A DNA stretch of 42,317 bases from Lysobacter antibioticus (GCF_000731095.1 NZ_JMTZ01000028.1:1-42317), one strand, 5' to 3'. Positions 32,718-41,262 are shown, numbered from the stretch's first letter. Notes: generated by a model not told the origin, from the letters alone. Made by a program: numbers and translations.

Positions 32718-34598
32718 ATGATCCAACGCGCACGTCGTCACCGCATCGCCGCCGCCCTGCTCGGCCTGGGACTCGCCTTCGCTTCGCTGGGAAGTTTCGC
32801 CGCGCCGCGTTTCGCCATCGAAGGCGACCGTTTCCTGCTCGACGGCAAGCCGCACATGATCCGTTCCGGCGAAATGCATTACCCGCGCATTCCGCGCGAG
32901 TTCTGGCGCGAGCGCCTGCGCCAGGCGCGTGCGATGGGCCTCAACACGGTCACCACCTACGTGTTCTGGAACCTGCACGAACCCGAGCCGGGTCGGTTCG
33001 ATTTCAGCGGCAATCTCGACGTCGCCGCGTTCGTCCGCACCGCGAAAGAGGAAGGCCTGGACGTGATCGTGCGCCCCGGCCCCTACATCTGCACCGAACT
33101 GGAATTCGGCGGCTTTCCCGCCTGGCTGCTGCGCACCCCCGGCCTGCGCGTGCGCAGCATGGACCCGCGCTTTCTCACCGCGGTCGAACGCTACCTGCGC
33201 CGCACCCATGAAGAACTCGGACCTCTGTTGAGCACGCGCGGCGGGCCGATCCTGATGATGCAGGTCGAGAACGAGTATGGCTCCTACGGCCGCGACCGCG
33301 ATTACATGGAAACGATCAAGCGGCAGATGATCGGCGCCGGTTTCGACCTGCCCTTGTTCACCTCCGACGGCGCCGGCCCGCATTATTTCGAGGGCGGGCC
33401 GCTGCCGGGCGTCACCGCGGTGATCAACTTCGACGGCGATGTCGCCGACGCCAAGGCCTCGTTCGAGCACCTCAAGGCCTTCCGCCCGCAGGGGCCGCGC
33501 ATGGTCGGCGAATACTGGGCCGGCTGGTTCGACCATTGGGGCGAGCAGCACCACACCACGCCGCCCGAGCGTGCGGCGAGCACGGTCGATTGGTTCCTCG
33601 GCCAGGGCATCTCGTTCAACCTGTACATGTTCCATGGCGGCACCAGCTTCGGCTGGATGGCGGGCGCGAACTACAGCCGCGACATGCCGTATCAACCCGA
33701 CACCACCAGCTACGACTACGACGCGCCGGTCGACGAAGCCGGCCGCATCACGCCGAAATACCGCGCCTTGCGCGAGGTCATCGGGCGTCATCTCGAAGCC
33801 GGCGAAAGTCTGCCGCCGATTCCCGAGTCTGCCACGCCGACCATCGCGATCGCGCCGTTCGTGCTGCGCGAATCGGTAAGCGTGCTCGACGCGCTGCCGG
33901 TGCTGAGCCGGCCGGTGCGTGCGCAACTGCCGCGGACCATGGAAGCGCTCGACCAGAACTACGGCTTCGTGCTCTATCGCAACACCGTGCCGCAGGGCGC
34001 CAGCGGCAAGCTGGTCGTCGACGAAGTGCGCGACTACGCGGTCGCGCTGGCCGACGGCAAGCCGGTGGGCACCCTGGACCGGCGCTTCGGCGAACGCGAG
34101 CTGGCGACCGACCTGAAGCCGGGGGAGCGGCTCGACTTGCTCGTCGAGAACATGGGCCGGATCAACTTCGGAACACACCTGGATGAAGAGCGCAAGGGCA
34201 TCACCCGCTCGGTGACGGTTGGCAAGCAGGAACTGTTCGACTGGACCATGCACCCGCTGCCGCTGAGCGACCTGAGCGGCCTGCGTTATTCAAGCAAGAC
34301 CGCACCGACCGGCCCGGCGTTCTGGCGCGGCAGCTTCGAACTCGACCGTGTTGGCAGCACCTTCCTCGACACCCGCGGTTGGGGCAAGGGCCATGTCTGG
34401 ATCAACGGCCGTCACCTCGGCCGCTACTGGAAGATCGGCCCGCAGCAGACCCTGTTCGTGCCCGCTCCCTGGTTGCGCAAAGGCCGCAACGAAGTGGTCG
34501 TGCTCGACGTCGAAGGCGGCGGCGCGCGCAGCCTGCAGGGCCTGACCGACCCGGTCTACGAGACCGCGCCGGATGCCTTGAAACCGCGCACGAAGTAA
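32718..34598 (+). CDS. Exported GH35 beta-galactosidase
   Basis: A 626-residue glycoside hydrolase with a Sec signal (to about 29, LGSFAAP). GH35 hallmarks: GEMHYPRIPREFW near 51-63, acid/base Glu186 in VENEYGS and nucleophile Glu265 in VGEYWAGWFDHWG. C-terminal beta-sandwich domains (about 400-610, with WGKGHVWINGRHLGRYW) are normal for the family. It releases terminal beta-galactose from oligosaccharides or glycoproteins in the periplasm, supplying galactose to the symporter and the galactose-dehydrogenase/DgoD route. It follows orfA by 85 nt. Confidence 0.93.
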   Translation: MIQRARRHRIAAALLGLGLAFASLGSFAAPRFAIEGDRFLLDGKPHMIRSGEMHYPRIPREFWRERLRQARAMGLNTVTTYVFWNLHEPEPGRFDFSGNLDVAAFVRTAKEEGLDVIVRPGPYICTELEFGGFPAWLLRTPGLRVRSMDPRFLTAVERYLRRTHEELGPLLSTRGGPILMMQVENEYGSYGRDRDYMETIKRQMIGAGFDLPLFTSDGAGPHYFEGGPLPGVTAVINFDGDVADAKASFEHLKAFRPQGPRMVGEYWAGWFDHWGEQHHTTPPERAASTVDWFLGQGISFNLYMFHGGTSFGWMAGANYSRDMPYQPDTTSYDYDAPVDEAGRITPKYRALREVIGRHLEAGESLPPIPESATPTIAIAPFVLRESVSVLDALPVLSRPVRAQLPRTMEALDQNYGFVLYRNTVPQGASGKLVVDEVRDYAVALADGKPVGTLDRRFGERELATDLKPGERLDLLVENMGRINFGTHLDEERKGITRSVTVGKQELFDWTMHPLPLSDLSGLRYSSKTAPTGPAFWRGSFELDRVGSTFLDTRGWGKGHVWINGRHLGRYWKIGPQQTLFVPAPWLRKGRNEVVVLDVEGGGARSLQGLTDPVYETAPDALKPRTK

Positions 34599-34621
34599 GC
34601 GCCCGACGCGCAGCGCCGGCA

Positions 34622-34657
34622 GGCGAATCCTCCGCGACGACGATCGCGGGATTCGCC
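34622..34657 (+). terminator. Hairpin after the GH35 gene
   Basis: GGCGAATCC-tc-CGCGA pairs with TCGCG-GGATTCGCC around a 6-nt loop, 23 nt after the stop. Strong stem, no U-tract. The remaining 190 bp before the next gene show nothing else clear. Confidence 0.5.
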
Positions 34658-34848
34658 GTCCCGGCGCCGCGGCGAAGCCGCCGTTCCTAGCCTCATCGCC
34701 GGCCGAACACGCCGGCACGGCTGCGACGGCCGCCACGCTCCTCGCTAACGGAAACACCGACCGCCACCTCGGGTCGGCTGCCGGCGCAAGGCGATGGAGC
34801 TGCACGAACGCCGTTCATCCGGACGGCGAACCCACCACGGAGACCATC

Positions 34849-35967
34849 ATGAAGATAGTGCGATCGATCCAACGCTGGGGCAGCCTGCTGCTGTTGTCGT
34901 TCCTCTCGCTAGGCGCTGCGGCCGGCGATACGCCGGGCACCTACACCAACTACGCCTTCGACCCCGCCATCGCCGGGCTCGACTCGGTGGATTTCGGCAT
35001 CACCGTCGAAACCGATCCCGGCTATCGCGCCAACGTCTATTGGAGCAATCAATTCGCTTTCGTTGGAACGCCCTCCGGCGGCTACACCGGCATGCAGAGC
35101 AACGGCGGCAAGTCGCGCATGTTCCTGTTCTCGGTATGGGACGCGACCGAGGCCAAGGCCGGCAGCGCGGGCAGCTATTGTCTGAACTTCGACGGCGAAG
35201 GCGTCGGCAAGAGCTGTCGCATGGCCCATGAGTGGACAGCCGGCCATACCTACCGTTTCCGCGTCGCCCACGAAGGCAACCGCTGGTTCGGCGTGACCGT
35301 GACCGACCTGACCGGCGGCGGCTCGTTCAAGCTCGGCAGCATCCGCAGCGCGTCCACGCAGCTCTCTCCGAAGGGCATGGTCAACTGGACCGAATACTTC
35401 GAATGGAGTTCGCCTAAGTCGAACTGCTACAACCAACCGTACTCGGACGCGGAGTTCCTGCTCCCCATCGGCAATGGCGGCACCACGGTCGCCAGCGTTT
35501 CGAGCACCAAGATCAGCGCGCCCTGCGCAAGCCGCGTCGACAAGACCGCGGTCGGAAGCGTCCAGGTCAACGCCATCGGCAACTCGCTGCGCGGCACGGT
35601 GGTCAGCGGCAACAACCTGTGCATCGACGCCAAGGGCGGCGCGACGACGAGCAACGTGCCCGCACTGGGTTACGGCTGCCATACCGGCGAAAACCAGGCC
35701 TGGGTGCACGGCGTCGACCGCAGTCTGCGCCTGCAGGCCGATCTTTGCCTGGATGTCGAACAGCACCGCACCACCCCCGGCTCGCCGGTCATCGTCTACG
35801 CCTGCAACGGCGGCCGCAACCAGTTGTGGAACCAGGTCGGCAACCAACTGCGCAGCGATTTGTCGGGGTTGTGCCTGACCTCGTCGACCGCCGGCGCGCA
35901 ACTGACCATCCAGACCTGCGGCACGCAGTCCACCCAGAACTGGACGGTGCGCAGGCCCGCACCCTGA
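34849..35967 (+). CDS. Secreted DUF3472-like protein with ricin-B lectin domain
   Basis: A 372-residue Sec-exported protein (signal to about 25, LGAAAGD). Residues 28-230 are paralogous to the N-terminus of the 30834 protein (GGYTGMQ, LFSVWDAT, EWTAGHTYRFR, NWTEYFEW). Residues 245-370 form a ricin-type beta-trefoil with three QxW motifs (QAW, QLW, QNW) and CLDVEQ/CIDAKG segments, a galactose- or xylose-binding fold. Together with GH35 it suggests recognition of galactosylated material outside the cell. The DUF3472-like name is from motif pattern only. Confidence 0.82.
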   Translation: MKIVRSIQRWGSLLLLSFLSLGAAAGDTPGTYTNYAFDPAIAGLDSVDFGITVETDPGYRANVYWSNQFAFVGTPSGGYTGMQSNGGKSRMFLFSVWDATEAKAGSAGSYCLNFDGEGVGKSCRMAHEWTAGHTYRFRVAHEGNRWFGVTVTDLTGGGSFKLGSIRSASTQLSPKGMVNWTEYFEWSSPKSNCYNQPYSDAEFLLPIGNGGTTVASVSSTKISAPCASRVDKTAVGSVQVNAIGNSLRGTVVSGNNLCIDAKGGATTSNVPALGYGCHTGENQAWVHGVDRSLRLQADLCLDVEQHRTTPGSPVIVYACNGGRNQLWNQVGNQLRSDLSGLCLTSSTAGAQLTIQTCGTQSTQNWTVRRPAP

Positions 35968-35999
35968 AGTCCCCACGCGAAGAAGCGTGCGCTGCCTCG

Positions 36000-36028
36000 C
36001 GATGTCGCCGGCCATCCCGGCGACATCG
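36000..36028. terminator. Perfect 12-bp stem between convergent genes
   Basis: CGATGTCGCCGG and CCGGCGACATCG around a 5-nt loop, 33 nt after the lectin gene stop and before the convergent MNT gene. Symmetric, so it could serve both directions; no T-tracts. Confidence 0.5.
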
Positions 36029-36066
36029 CTCAGGCGGCACTTCCGGGCAGCGTCGTCCGCCGGCGG

Positions 36067-36405
36067 TCAAACCCGCTTGTCGTAGATCAGCCGGCTCGAA
36101 CGTTGCAAGCCGGCATGCAAGGTGGGCGTGTGCTTGGCACCGGCGTAGAAATCCAGATCCACGGACATAGGCAGGAGTTCGGCCAGCTGTGCGTTCCAGC
36201 GTTTGGACCGGGAATTGAACGTCGCGAAGCCACCGCTAAAGTCCGCTCCAGGGGCGGCTTCGAGATCCAACTCGACGACCACGTCGATATCGCTGTCGGG
36301 TCGATGTTCGCCCCGAACGCGGCTGCCGAAGACGTGGACTCTTTCGATGATGGGTTCGCTTCGGGCCCATTCGATCAGGCGCTCTTCGATAGCGGATAGA
36401 TCCAT
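36067..36405 (-). CDS. MNT-type minimal nucleotidyltransferase
   Basis: A 112-residue protein with the nucleotidyltransferase motif VFGSRVRGEHRPDSDIDVVVEL (about 25-46: GSR...G, then Asp-x-Asp) and a later acidic strand SVDLDFY. Such proteins are usually the antitoxin half of HEPN-MNT pairs that AMPylate the HEPN toxin. No HEPN gene with R-x4-6-H lies on either side, so it appears to be an orphan. Standalone function is unknown. Confidence 0.8.
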   Translation of the reverse strand: MDLSAIEERLIEWARSEPIIERVHVFGSRVRGEHRPDSDIDVVVELDLEAAPGADFSGGFATFNSRSKRWNAQLAELLPMSVDLDFYAGAKHTPTLHAGLQRSSRLIYDKRV

Positions 36406-36527
36406 GGTTTTTATTCGTTCAACGGGTCATAGGACAAGCTAAGCACGGAGTCTAGTACCCGCTTCGCGATTTCCGACTCATCCGCGACCAAGCCAGTGCA
36501 ATTGGAAGAACGAGTTGCCTGGGCCTT

Positions 36528-37463
36528 TCAAGCCTGAACCTCCGTTTCCGCCAAATCCAACAGTGCCAGCGCCATCGCCGCGATCTCTTCGCGCATGGTC
36601 AGCCGTTCGAGCCAGCGCGGCGGGATCGCGTCGATGCCGTAGAACGCGCCGGCGAGTTGGCCGCAGATCGCCGCGGTGGTGTCGGCGTCGTCGCCCAGGT
36701 TGGCCGCGCGCAGCACCGCGGTTTCGTAGTCGTCGCTGTGCAGGAAACACCACAGCGCGGCCTCCAGCGATTCGACGCTGTAGCCGGAGCCGACGATCGC
36801 GTCCTCGCGCTTGCCGGCGTATTCGCGGGCGTGGATGGCCGCCACCTTGGGGCTCGCCGGCGGCGGCATCGCCGGGGTCAGCACCGCTTCCTTGCCGGCG
36901 CCCATCAGCGCGGCGCGCAACTGCATCGCGAACAAACGCGAGCAGTCCAGGGCCTCGGCGGCGCCATGGGTGGTGCGGGTGGATTCGGCCGCATAGTGCT
37001 GGGCCGCCTCGGCATGCCGGCGCCACAGCATCGGCACCGGCGCCAGCCGCATCAGTGCGCCGTTGCCGGCCGCGCGCGGGCCGGTGTCGCCGGCGAAGGG
37101 ATCGCCGCTGCCGAGATAGCGGGTCAGCGCCGCACTCACGGTCGTGCCGATGTCGAAGCACTCGCCGTTGCTGCTCATGTAGCCGACTTCGCGCCAGTTG
37201 CAGTAGCGGTTCATCTGGTCGCGCGCGTCGAAACCGCGTCGGTAGATCAGGCTCGCGGCCAGGCACAGGGCCATCGAAGTGTCGTCGGTCCACTGCCCCG
37301 CGCGCAGGTCGAACGGCCCGCCGCCGACCATGTCGGTCAGCGGCGCGAAGCTGCCGCGCGCGCTGAACTCGACGGTGGTGCCGACCGCATCGCCGCAGGC
37401 CAGGCCCAGCAGACAGCCCAGGTAGCGTTCGCGCAGACCGAGCGTCGGCACCGTCGTGCTCAT
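36528..37463 (-). CDS. ADP-ribosylglycohydrolase-family protein
   Basis: A 311-residue ARH/DraG-fold protein with magnesium-site motifs GDAVGTTVEF (about 24-33), WTDDTSMA and LGDDADTTAAI near 260. The family removes ADP-ribose from proteins or hydrolyses related N- or O-glycosides. It is coupled to a cupin gene by ATGA overlap. Substrate is unknown. The upstream longer frame is rejected because it is the shadow of the cupin gene. Confidence 0.88.
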   Translation of the reverse strand: MSTTVPTLGLRERYLGCLLGLACGDAVGTTVEFSARGSFAPLTDMVGGGPFDLRAGQWTDDTSMALCLAASLIYRRGFDARDQMNRYCNWREVGYMSSNGECFDIGTTVSAALTRYLGSGDPFAGDTGPRAAGNGALMRLAPVPMLWRRHAEAAQHYAAESTRTTHGAAEALDCSRLFAMQLRAALMGAGKEAVLTPAMPPPASPKVAAIHAREYAGKREDAIVGSGYSVESLEAALWCFLHSDDYETAVLRAANLGDDADTTAAICGQLAGAFYGIDAIPPRWLERLTMREEIAAMALALLDLAETEVQA

Positions 37464-37840
37464 GCGGCCTCCGGATCGATGTCTTCGTAGTTGGCCGGCT
37501 CGAAACGCGGCGTGCAGATCGCCAGGAACAGCAGATCGCCATCGCCGAGGTTGGCGATGCGTTGCGCCACGCCCGGCGGAATCACCACGACGTCGCCGGG
37601 GCCGACGATGCTCGGCGGCAAGTCGCCGACCTCGACCCGGCCGCGGCCTTCGAGCACGACGTAGCGCTCGCTGGTGCCGCGCAGGCGGTGCAGGCGGGTG
37701 GTAACGCCGGGCTCGACGCGGGCGCGCGCGATCGAAGCCTGCGGGTCGTCGCTGGAATTCCACCACTCGATGATGTGGCAGCGTTCTTCGAAGTAGTACT
37801 CGGCGGTGTCGGCGTTGGAAACGATGCGGGCCTGGGTCAT
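37460..37840 (-). CDS. Cupin-domain protein
   Basis: A 126-residue single-domain cupin: RLHRLRGTSERYVVLEGRGRVEVG (motif 1 type) and PGDVVVIPPGVAQRIANLG (motif 2 type). The first motif keeps one His and a Glu, so metal binding is possible but not assured. It is coupled to the ADP-ribosylglycohydrolase gene. It may be a small-molecule epimerase, sensor or sugar-binding protein; no function can be assigned. Confidence 0.85.
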   Translation of the reverse strand: MTQARIVSNADTAEYYFEERCHIIEWWNSSDDPQASIARARVEPGVTTRLHRLRGTSERYVVLEGRGRVEVGDLPPSIVGPGDVVVIPPGVAQRIANLGDGDLLFLAICTPRFEPANYEDIDPEAA

Positions 37841-37894
37841 TGCGCGGGCTTCGGCGGCGTGATGCCGCCAGCTTAGCCTGCGCCGGCGCCGGGC

Positions 37895-38101
37895 TTAAAC
37901 GCCGACGCCGTGCGGCTCGACCACGCCGGTGGCGATGCCGGCCACGACCAGGCCGATCAATACGATCGAGAAGACGATGCGGCGCGTCAGGGCGTTGACG
38001 GTGCGCTTGCTGGTGCCTTTGTCGACCAGCATGTAGTACAGGCCGGCGCCGAGGTTGTAGAGGATCACCGCGAGAAAGGCGGCGACGAACAGGATCTTCA
38101 T
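37895..38101 (-). CDS. Small twin-transmembrane protein (DUF2909-like)
   Basis: A 68-residue protein with two hydrophobic helices (about 3-27 and 43-62) separated by a basic loop (KGTSKRTVNALTRR). The layout resembles DUF2909 twin-helix proteins, often found near cytochrome oxidase assembly genes. ATGA overlap with the upstream membrane-protein gene. Function unknown. Confidence 0.75.
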   Translation of the reverse strand: MKILFVAAFLAVILYNLGAGLYYMLVDKGTSKRTVNALTRRIVFSIVLIGLVVAGIATGVVEPHGVGV

Positions 38102-38490
38102 GATTCGGCCTTGCCCGCGAGCGGGCGGGTGCTGTTTCGGTGAGAGTCCGCTTGAGCGGCCGGCTCAGCGGTAGAGGTCGCGCGGCGAGCGCGCAACCAG
38201 CGCCAGCGAACGACGATGGCCAGGGTCATGACCAGCAGGAACAGGCCGTAGGCGACCGAACTGGCCAGCACCTGTTTCCAGATGGCGCCGGCGTTGGGGT
38301 CGGCGTTGTGCATGCTCCAGTGCATGCCCCAGCCGGCCAGCACGGTCGCGAGGATCAGGCTGGCGCTGTCGAAGACGGTGCGGGCGCCGCCGCGCGGCTG
38401 GCGCGGATAGGCCCAGAACAGCCAGGCCAGGATCGAAAACCACGGCACGAACAGGATCAGGGCCAGGTTGAGTTCGACTTGCGGATTCAT
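38098..38490 (-). CDS. Small membrane protein of unknown function
   Basis: A 130-residue protein with three hydrophobic helices (about 8-26, 39-57 and 70-92) and a hydrophilic Arg/Ser-rich tail. I recognise no family. The start at 38490 (MNPQVELN) is preferred; the frame extends 14 codons upstream with no membrane or signal features. Coupled to the DUF2909-like gene, so both probably act together in the inner membrane. Confidence 0.7.
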   Translation of the reverse strand: MNPQVELNLALILFVPWFSILAWLFWAYPRQPRGGARTVFDSASLILATVLAGWGMHWSMHNADPNAGAIWKQVLASSVAYGLFLLVMTLAIVVRWRWLRARRATSTAEPAAQADSHRNSTRPLAGKAES

Positions 38491-38883
38491 GGCAGGGGGA
38501 CTTCCGGAGGGGGCTCTTGCTACGGGAACCATTCTGCCCGGACCGGATCAGAAGACGTAGAATCAGATTTCGGATAAAAAACCATGTCAGTTGCGTCCCG
38601 GCTGAAACCGTCGCATGGCTCCAGACGGGACGAGGGGGCAGCTTGCGGAAGTGTTGCGGTGCGCATGGGTTTGACGGGACTCAGCGGTACCAAGGGTCCC
38701 TTGATGTTGTGGATTGGCCGGCGATGGCCCTCATCCGGCCCTCGGCCACCTTCTCCCGCGAAGCGGGAGAAGGGATAAAGCGCGCCCTCCCGCGGAGCGG
38801 GAGAAGGGAAAGGCATGCCCTCCCCGCAAAGCGGGAAAGGGAAACAGCAGCTTCGACCAGCCTCCACTTTCTTCGGACCCCAC
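38491..38883. other. 393-bp gap upstream of the MocR gene
   Basis: Positions 38491-38748 show no gene I can support; from 38749 a triple REP hairpin occupies the sequence up to about 40 bp before the MocR start. Confidence 0.5.
38749..38841. repeat. Three tandem REP-type hairpins
   Basis: Palindromes at 38749-38773, 38785-38808 and 38818-38841, each of the form CC(T)TCTCCCGC...GCGGGAGAAGG with small changes, preceded by CCCTCATCCGGCCCTCGG. This matches, from memory, a common Xanthomonadaceae intergenic palindrome. The third copy has the most changes. Confidence 0.85.
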
Positions 38884-40308
38884 ATGAAGCGTTATCAGGC
38901 CCTCGCCGACGACATCGCCCGTTCGATCCGCCAGGGGCTGCTGTCGCCCGGGCAGCGGCTGCCGTCGGTGCGCCAGGCCAGCGCGGCGCGGCAGCTCAGT
39001 CCGTCCACCGTGTTCCAGGCCTATTACCTGCTGGAGGCGCAGGGGCTGGTGCAGTCGCGGGCGCGCTCGGGCTATTACGTCAGCGAGCAGGCCCGAACGC
39101 TGCCACCGGAACCCGATGCGGCCTCGCAGCCGGACGGCGAGTCGCGGCCCGTCGACGTCAGCGAGTTGGTGTTCGAAGTGCTGGAGTCGGCGATGGCCCA
39201 CGACATCGTGCCGCTGGGCTCGGCCTTCATGAGCCCGGCGCTGTTCCCGCTCGCCAGGCTGGGGCGGGCGATGGCGCACGAGGCCGTGCACCTGGACCCG
39301 CGCAGCACGGTCGACGACCTGACCCCGGGCAACGCCGAACTGCGCCGCCATATCGCCTTGCGCTATCGCATCGGCGGGGTCGAGCTCGGTGCCAACGATC
39401 TGGTCGTGTGCAACGGCGCGATCGAGGCCTTGAACCTGTGCATCGCCGCGGTGACCCGGCCCGGCGATGCGGTGCTGGTCGAGTCGCCGTGCTTCTACGC
39501 CGCCCTGCAGGTGCTCGAACGCCACGGCCTGCATGCGATCGAAGTGCCGACCCATCCGCGCGACGGAATCGAGCTCGGCGCGCTGGCCACCGCGATCGCA
39601 CGCCACGCGCCGAAGGCCTGCTGGCTGATGACGAATTTCCAGAACCCGCTCGGCAGCACGATGCCGGACGAGAAGAAACGCGAACTGGTCGAACTGCTGG
39701 CGCGCCACGAACTGCCCTTGATCGAGGACGACGTCTACGGCGAGCTGCACTTCGGCACGCACCGGCCGGCGCCGGCCAAGGCCTACGACCGGCGCGGACT
39801 GGTGCTGCATTGCTCGTCGTTCTCGAAAACGCTGGCGCCGGGTTACCGCATCGGTTGGGCCGCGGCCGGCCGTTACACGCAGCAGGTGGCGCGGCTCAAG
39901 CTCACCAACACCCTGGCGACCTGCGTGCCGGCGCAGTTGGCGATCGCGCGCTATCTGCAGCGCGGCAGCTACGAGCGCCACCTGCGGCGGCTGCGCACGA
40001 CCCTCGCCGCGCAGCAGAGCGCCTACCTGGCCGCGGTCGCCGAGCATTTCCCGCCGGGCACGCGCGTGACCCGTCCCGACGGCGGCTATTTCCTCTGGAT
40101 CGAACTGCCCGAGGACCGCGATGCCTTACGCGTGCATCGCGAGGCGGCGCGCCGCGGCATCAGCATCGCGCCGGGGCCGATCTTCTCGGCGCATCGCGGC
40201 CACGCCCACTGCCTGCGGCTCAACTACGGCCATCCGCTCGATGCCCGCGTCGCGGCAGCGTTACGAGTCTTGGGCCAGCTTTCGTCGGCGCGATCGGCGC
40301 CAGCCTGA
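38884..40308 (+). CDS. MocR-family (GntR HTH plus aminotransferase domain) regulator
   Basis: A 474-residue fusion: GntR winged helix at 1-70 (ALADDIARSIRQG, LPSVRQASAARQLSPSTVFQAYYLLEAQGL) and a class-I aminotransferase domain (about 110-460) with the PLP lysine in SSFSKTLAPGYRIGW. MocR regulators sense PLP-bound amines or vitamin B6 and activate nearby genes; no PLP-synthesis or GABA gene is adjacent here, so the target is unknown. The start ATG at 38884 follows the REP array. The 3-prime end overlaps the convergent MmcQ gene by 89 bp. Confidence 0.9.
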   Translation: MKRYQALADDIARSIRQGLLSPGQRLPSVRQASAARQLSPSTVFQAYYLLEAQGLVQSRARSGYYVSEQARTLPPEPDAASQPDGESRPVDVSELVFEVLESAMAHDIVPLGSAFMSPALFPLARLGRAMAHEAVHLDPRSTVDDLTPGNAELRRHIALRYRIGGVELGANDLVVCNGAIEALNLCIAAVTRPGDAVLVESPCFYAALQVLERHGLHAIEVPTHPRDGIELGALATAIARHAPKACWLMTNFQNPLGSTMPDEKKRELVELLARHELPLIEDDVYGELHFGTHRPAPAKAYDRRGLVLHCSSFSKTLAPGYRIGWAAAGRYTQQVARLKLTNTLATCVPAQLAIARYLQRGSYERHLRRLRTTLAAQQSAYLAAVAEHFPPGTRVTRPDGGYFLWIELPEDRDALRVHREAARRGISIAPGPIFSAHRGHAHCLRLNYGHPLDARVAAALRVLGQLSSARSAPA

Positions 40309-40684
40309 GGCGTTGCGCTTCGTCGGCATCGGCCAGCATCTCGGCCTGGCGCTTGCGGCTGAGCCCGCCGAGCGCCTTGCGGTACGACCAATCGACCAGT
40401 TCGCGCAAGTAGTCGTCGGGCAGACGGCGCACGTCGACGATAGTGACCCAGTGATAACGGCCCATGAAACGCGCCGGCTTGGCGCCGGGCATGTCGGTCA
40501 GTTCGACGAAGCGGTCCGGCGTGACCTTGAGGCTGAAACGCCAGCGCTCGGGCTCGCTGGTCTTGAAGTAGGCGAAGAACTTCTTGCCCACGCTGTAGAC
40601 CAGGATGTTCGACGGCGCCGGATGCAAGACCTCGTCCGCGCCCGGGTAGGCACGGCACCACTGCTTGAGTCGCTCGGTATCCAT
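40220..40684 (-). CDS. MmcQ/YjbR-family protein
   Basis: A 154-residue protein of the MmcQ/YjbR fold (DNA-binding-like double-wing): EVLHPAPSNILVYSVGKKFFAYF and RFMGRYHWVTIVDV, LVDWSYRKALGGLSRK. The family's function is unclear. The last 89 bp are antisense to the end of the MocR coding sequence, and the C-terminal residues (about 130-154) are Arg/Pro-rich and may be poorly conserved. Confidence 0.85.
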   Translation of the reverse strand: MDTERLKQWCRAYPGADEVLHPAPSNILVYSVGKKFFAYFKTSEPERWRFSLKVTPDRFVELTDMPGAKPARFMGRYHWVTIVDVRRLPDDYLRELVDWSYRKALGGLSRKRQAEMLADADEAQRLRLAPIAPTKAGPRLVTLPRRGHRADGRS

Positions 40685-40754
40685 CGCGTCGGCTTCGCTG
40701 CGGTCGGGCCGTGCATCCTCGCACAGCCGCGCCGCAGCGTTCGCAGCCGCCGGT

Positions 40755-41162
40755 TCAAAGATGGCTGGTCACCGCCGGCACTTCGAACCAGTTATTGTGG
40801 CGGCCGTCGAAATAGGTCACCGGCACCTCGGCGAGCTCGGCGTGTTCGATGTTGTCGATGCAGGCCAGGTTGACCGAGTAATAGTCGCCGCCGATCTCCT
40901 CGACGTAGCCCTTGCCGAACACGTGCACGCCGCAGTGCTTGCAGAATTGATGATGGGCGACGAAACCGCCGAACTGATAATTGTTGAGGGCGTCCTCGCC
41001 CGACAGCAGGCGGAACGCGCTCGGCCGGATCACCGCGCCCCACTTGCGCAACTTGGCGCAGATCGAACAATTGCAGCGTCCGCTGCCTTCGGCCAGGTCG
41101 ACCTCGGCTTCGCAGCGCACGGCGCCGCAGTGGCAGCTCAACTGATAGGTCTGGACGGTCAT
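40755..41162 (-). CDS. GFA/CENP-V-family zinc protein
   Basis: A 135-residue protein with the glutathione-dependent formaldehyde-activating-enzyme-like fold. Zinc cysteines are visible: CHCG (10-13), RCNCSIC (29-35) and FCKHCGVHVFG. Members are candidate glutathione adduct handlers, but most are uncharacterised. It is divergent from the WYL regulator across the 41214-41249 dyad, which suggests control by that regulator. Confidence 0.88.
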   Translation of the reverse strand: MTVQTYQLSCHCGAVRCEAEVDLAEGSGRCNCSICAKLRKWGAVIRPSAFRLLSGEDALNNYQFGGFVAHHQFCKHCGVHVFGKGYVEEIGGDYYSVNLACIDNIEHAELAEVPVTYFDGRHNNWFEVPAVTSHL

Positions 41163-41213
41163 AAGGGCATTCCTGGTCGAAGGGCGGGCGTACCGCGGGA
41201 CAGGCTTAGGATA

Positions 41214-41249
41214 CGACTAATAGCGGACAGGATATGTCCTAAATAGTCG
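41214..41249. promoter_or_regulatory. Nested dyad between GFA and WYL-regulator genes
   Basis: Outer arms CGACTA (41214-41219) and TAGTCG (41244-41249) enclose inner arms GGACA (41225-41229) and TGTCC (41235-41239) around GGATA. The element ends 13 bp before the regulator ATG and lies about 50 bp from the GFA start. Likely operator of the WYL regulator. Confidence 0.6.
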
Positions 41250-41262
41250 CTAGACTGGGCCC

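Noticed and set aside
38491-38532. Longer start for the 130-residue membrane protein
   Set aside because: The extra residues are Pro/Ser-rich without membrane or signal character; the ATG at 38490 gives a compact three-helix protein.
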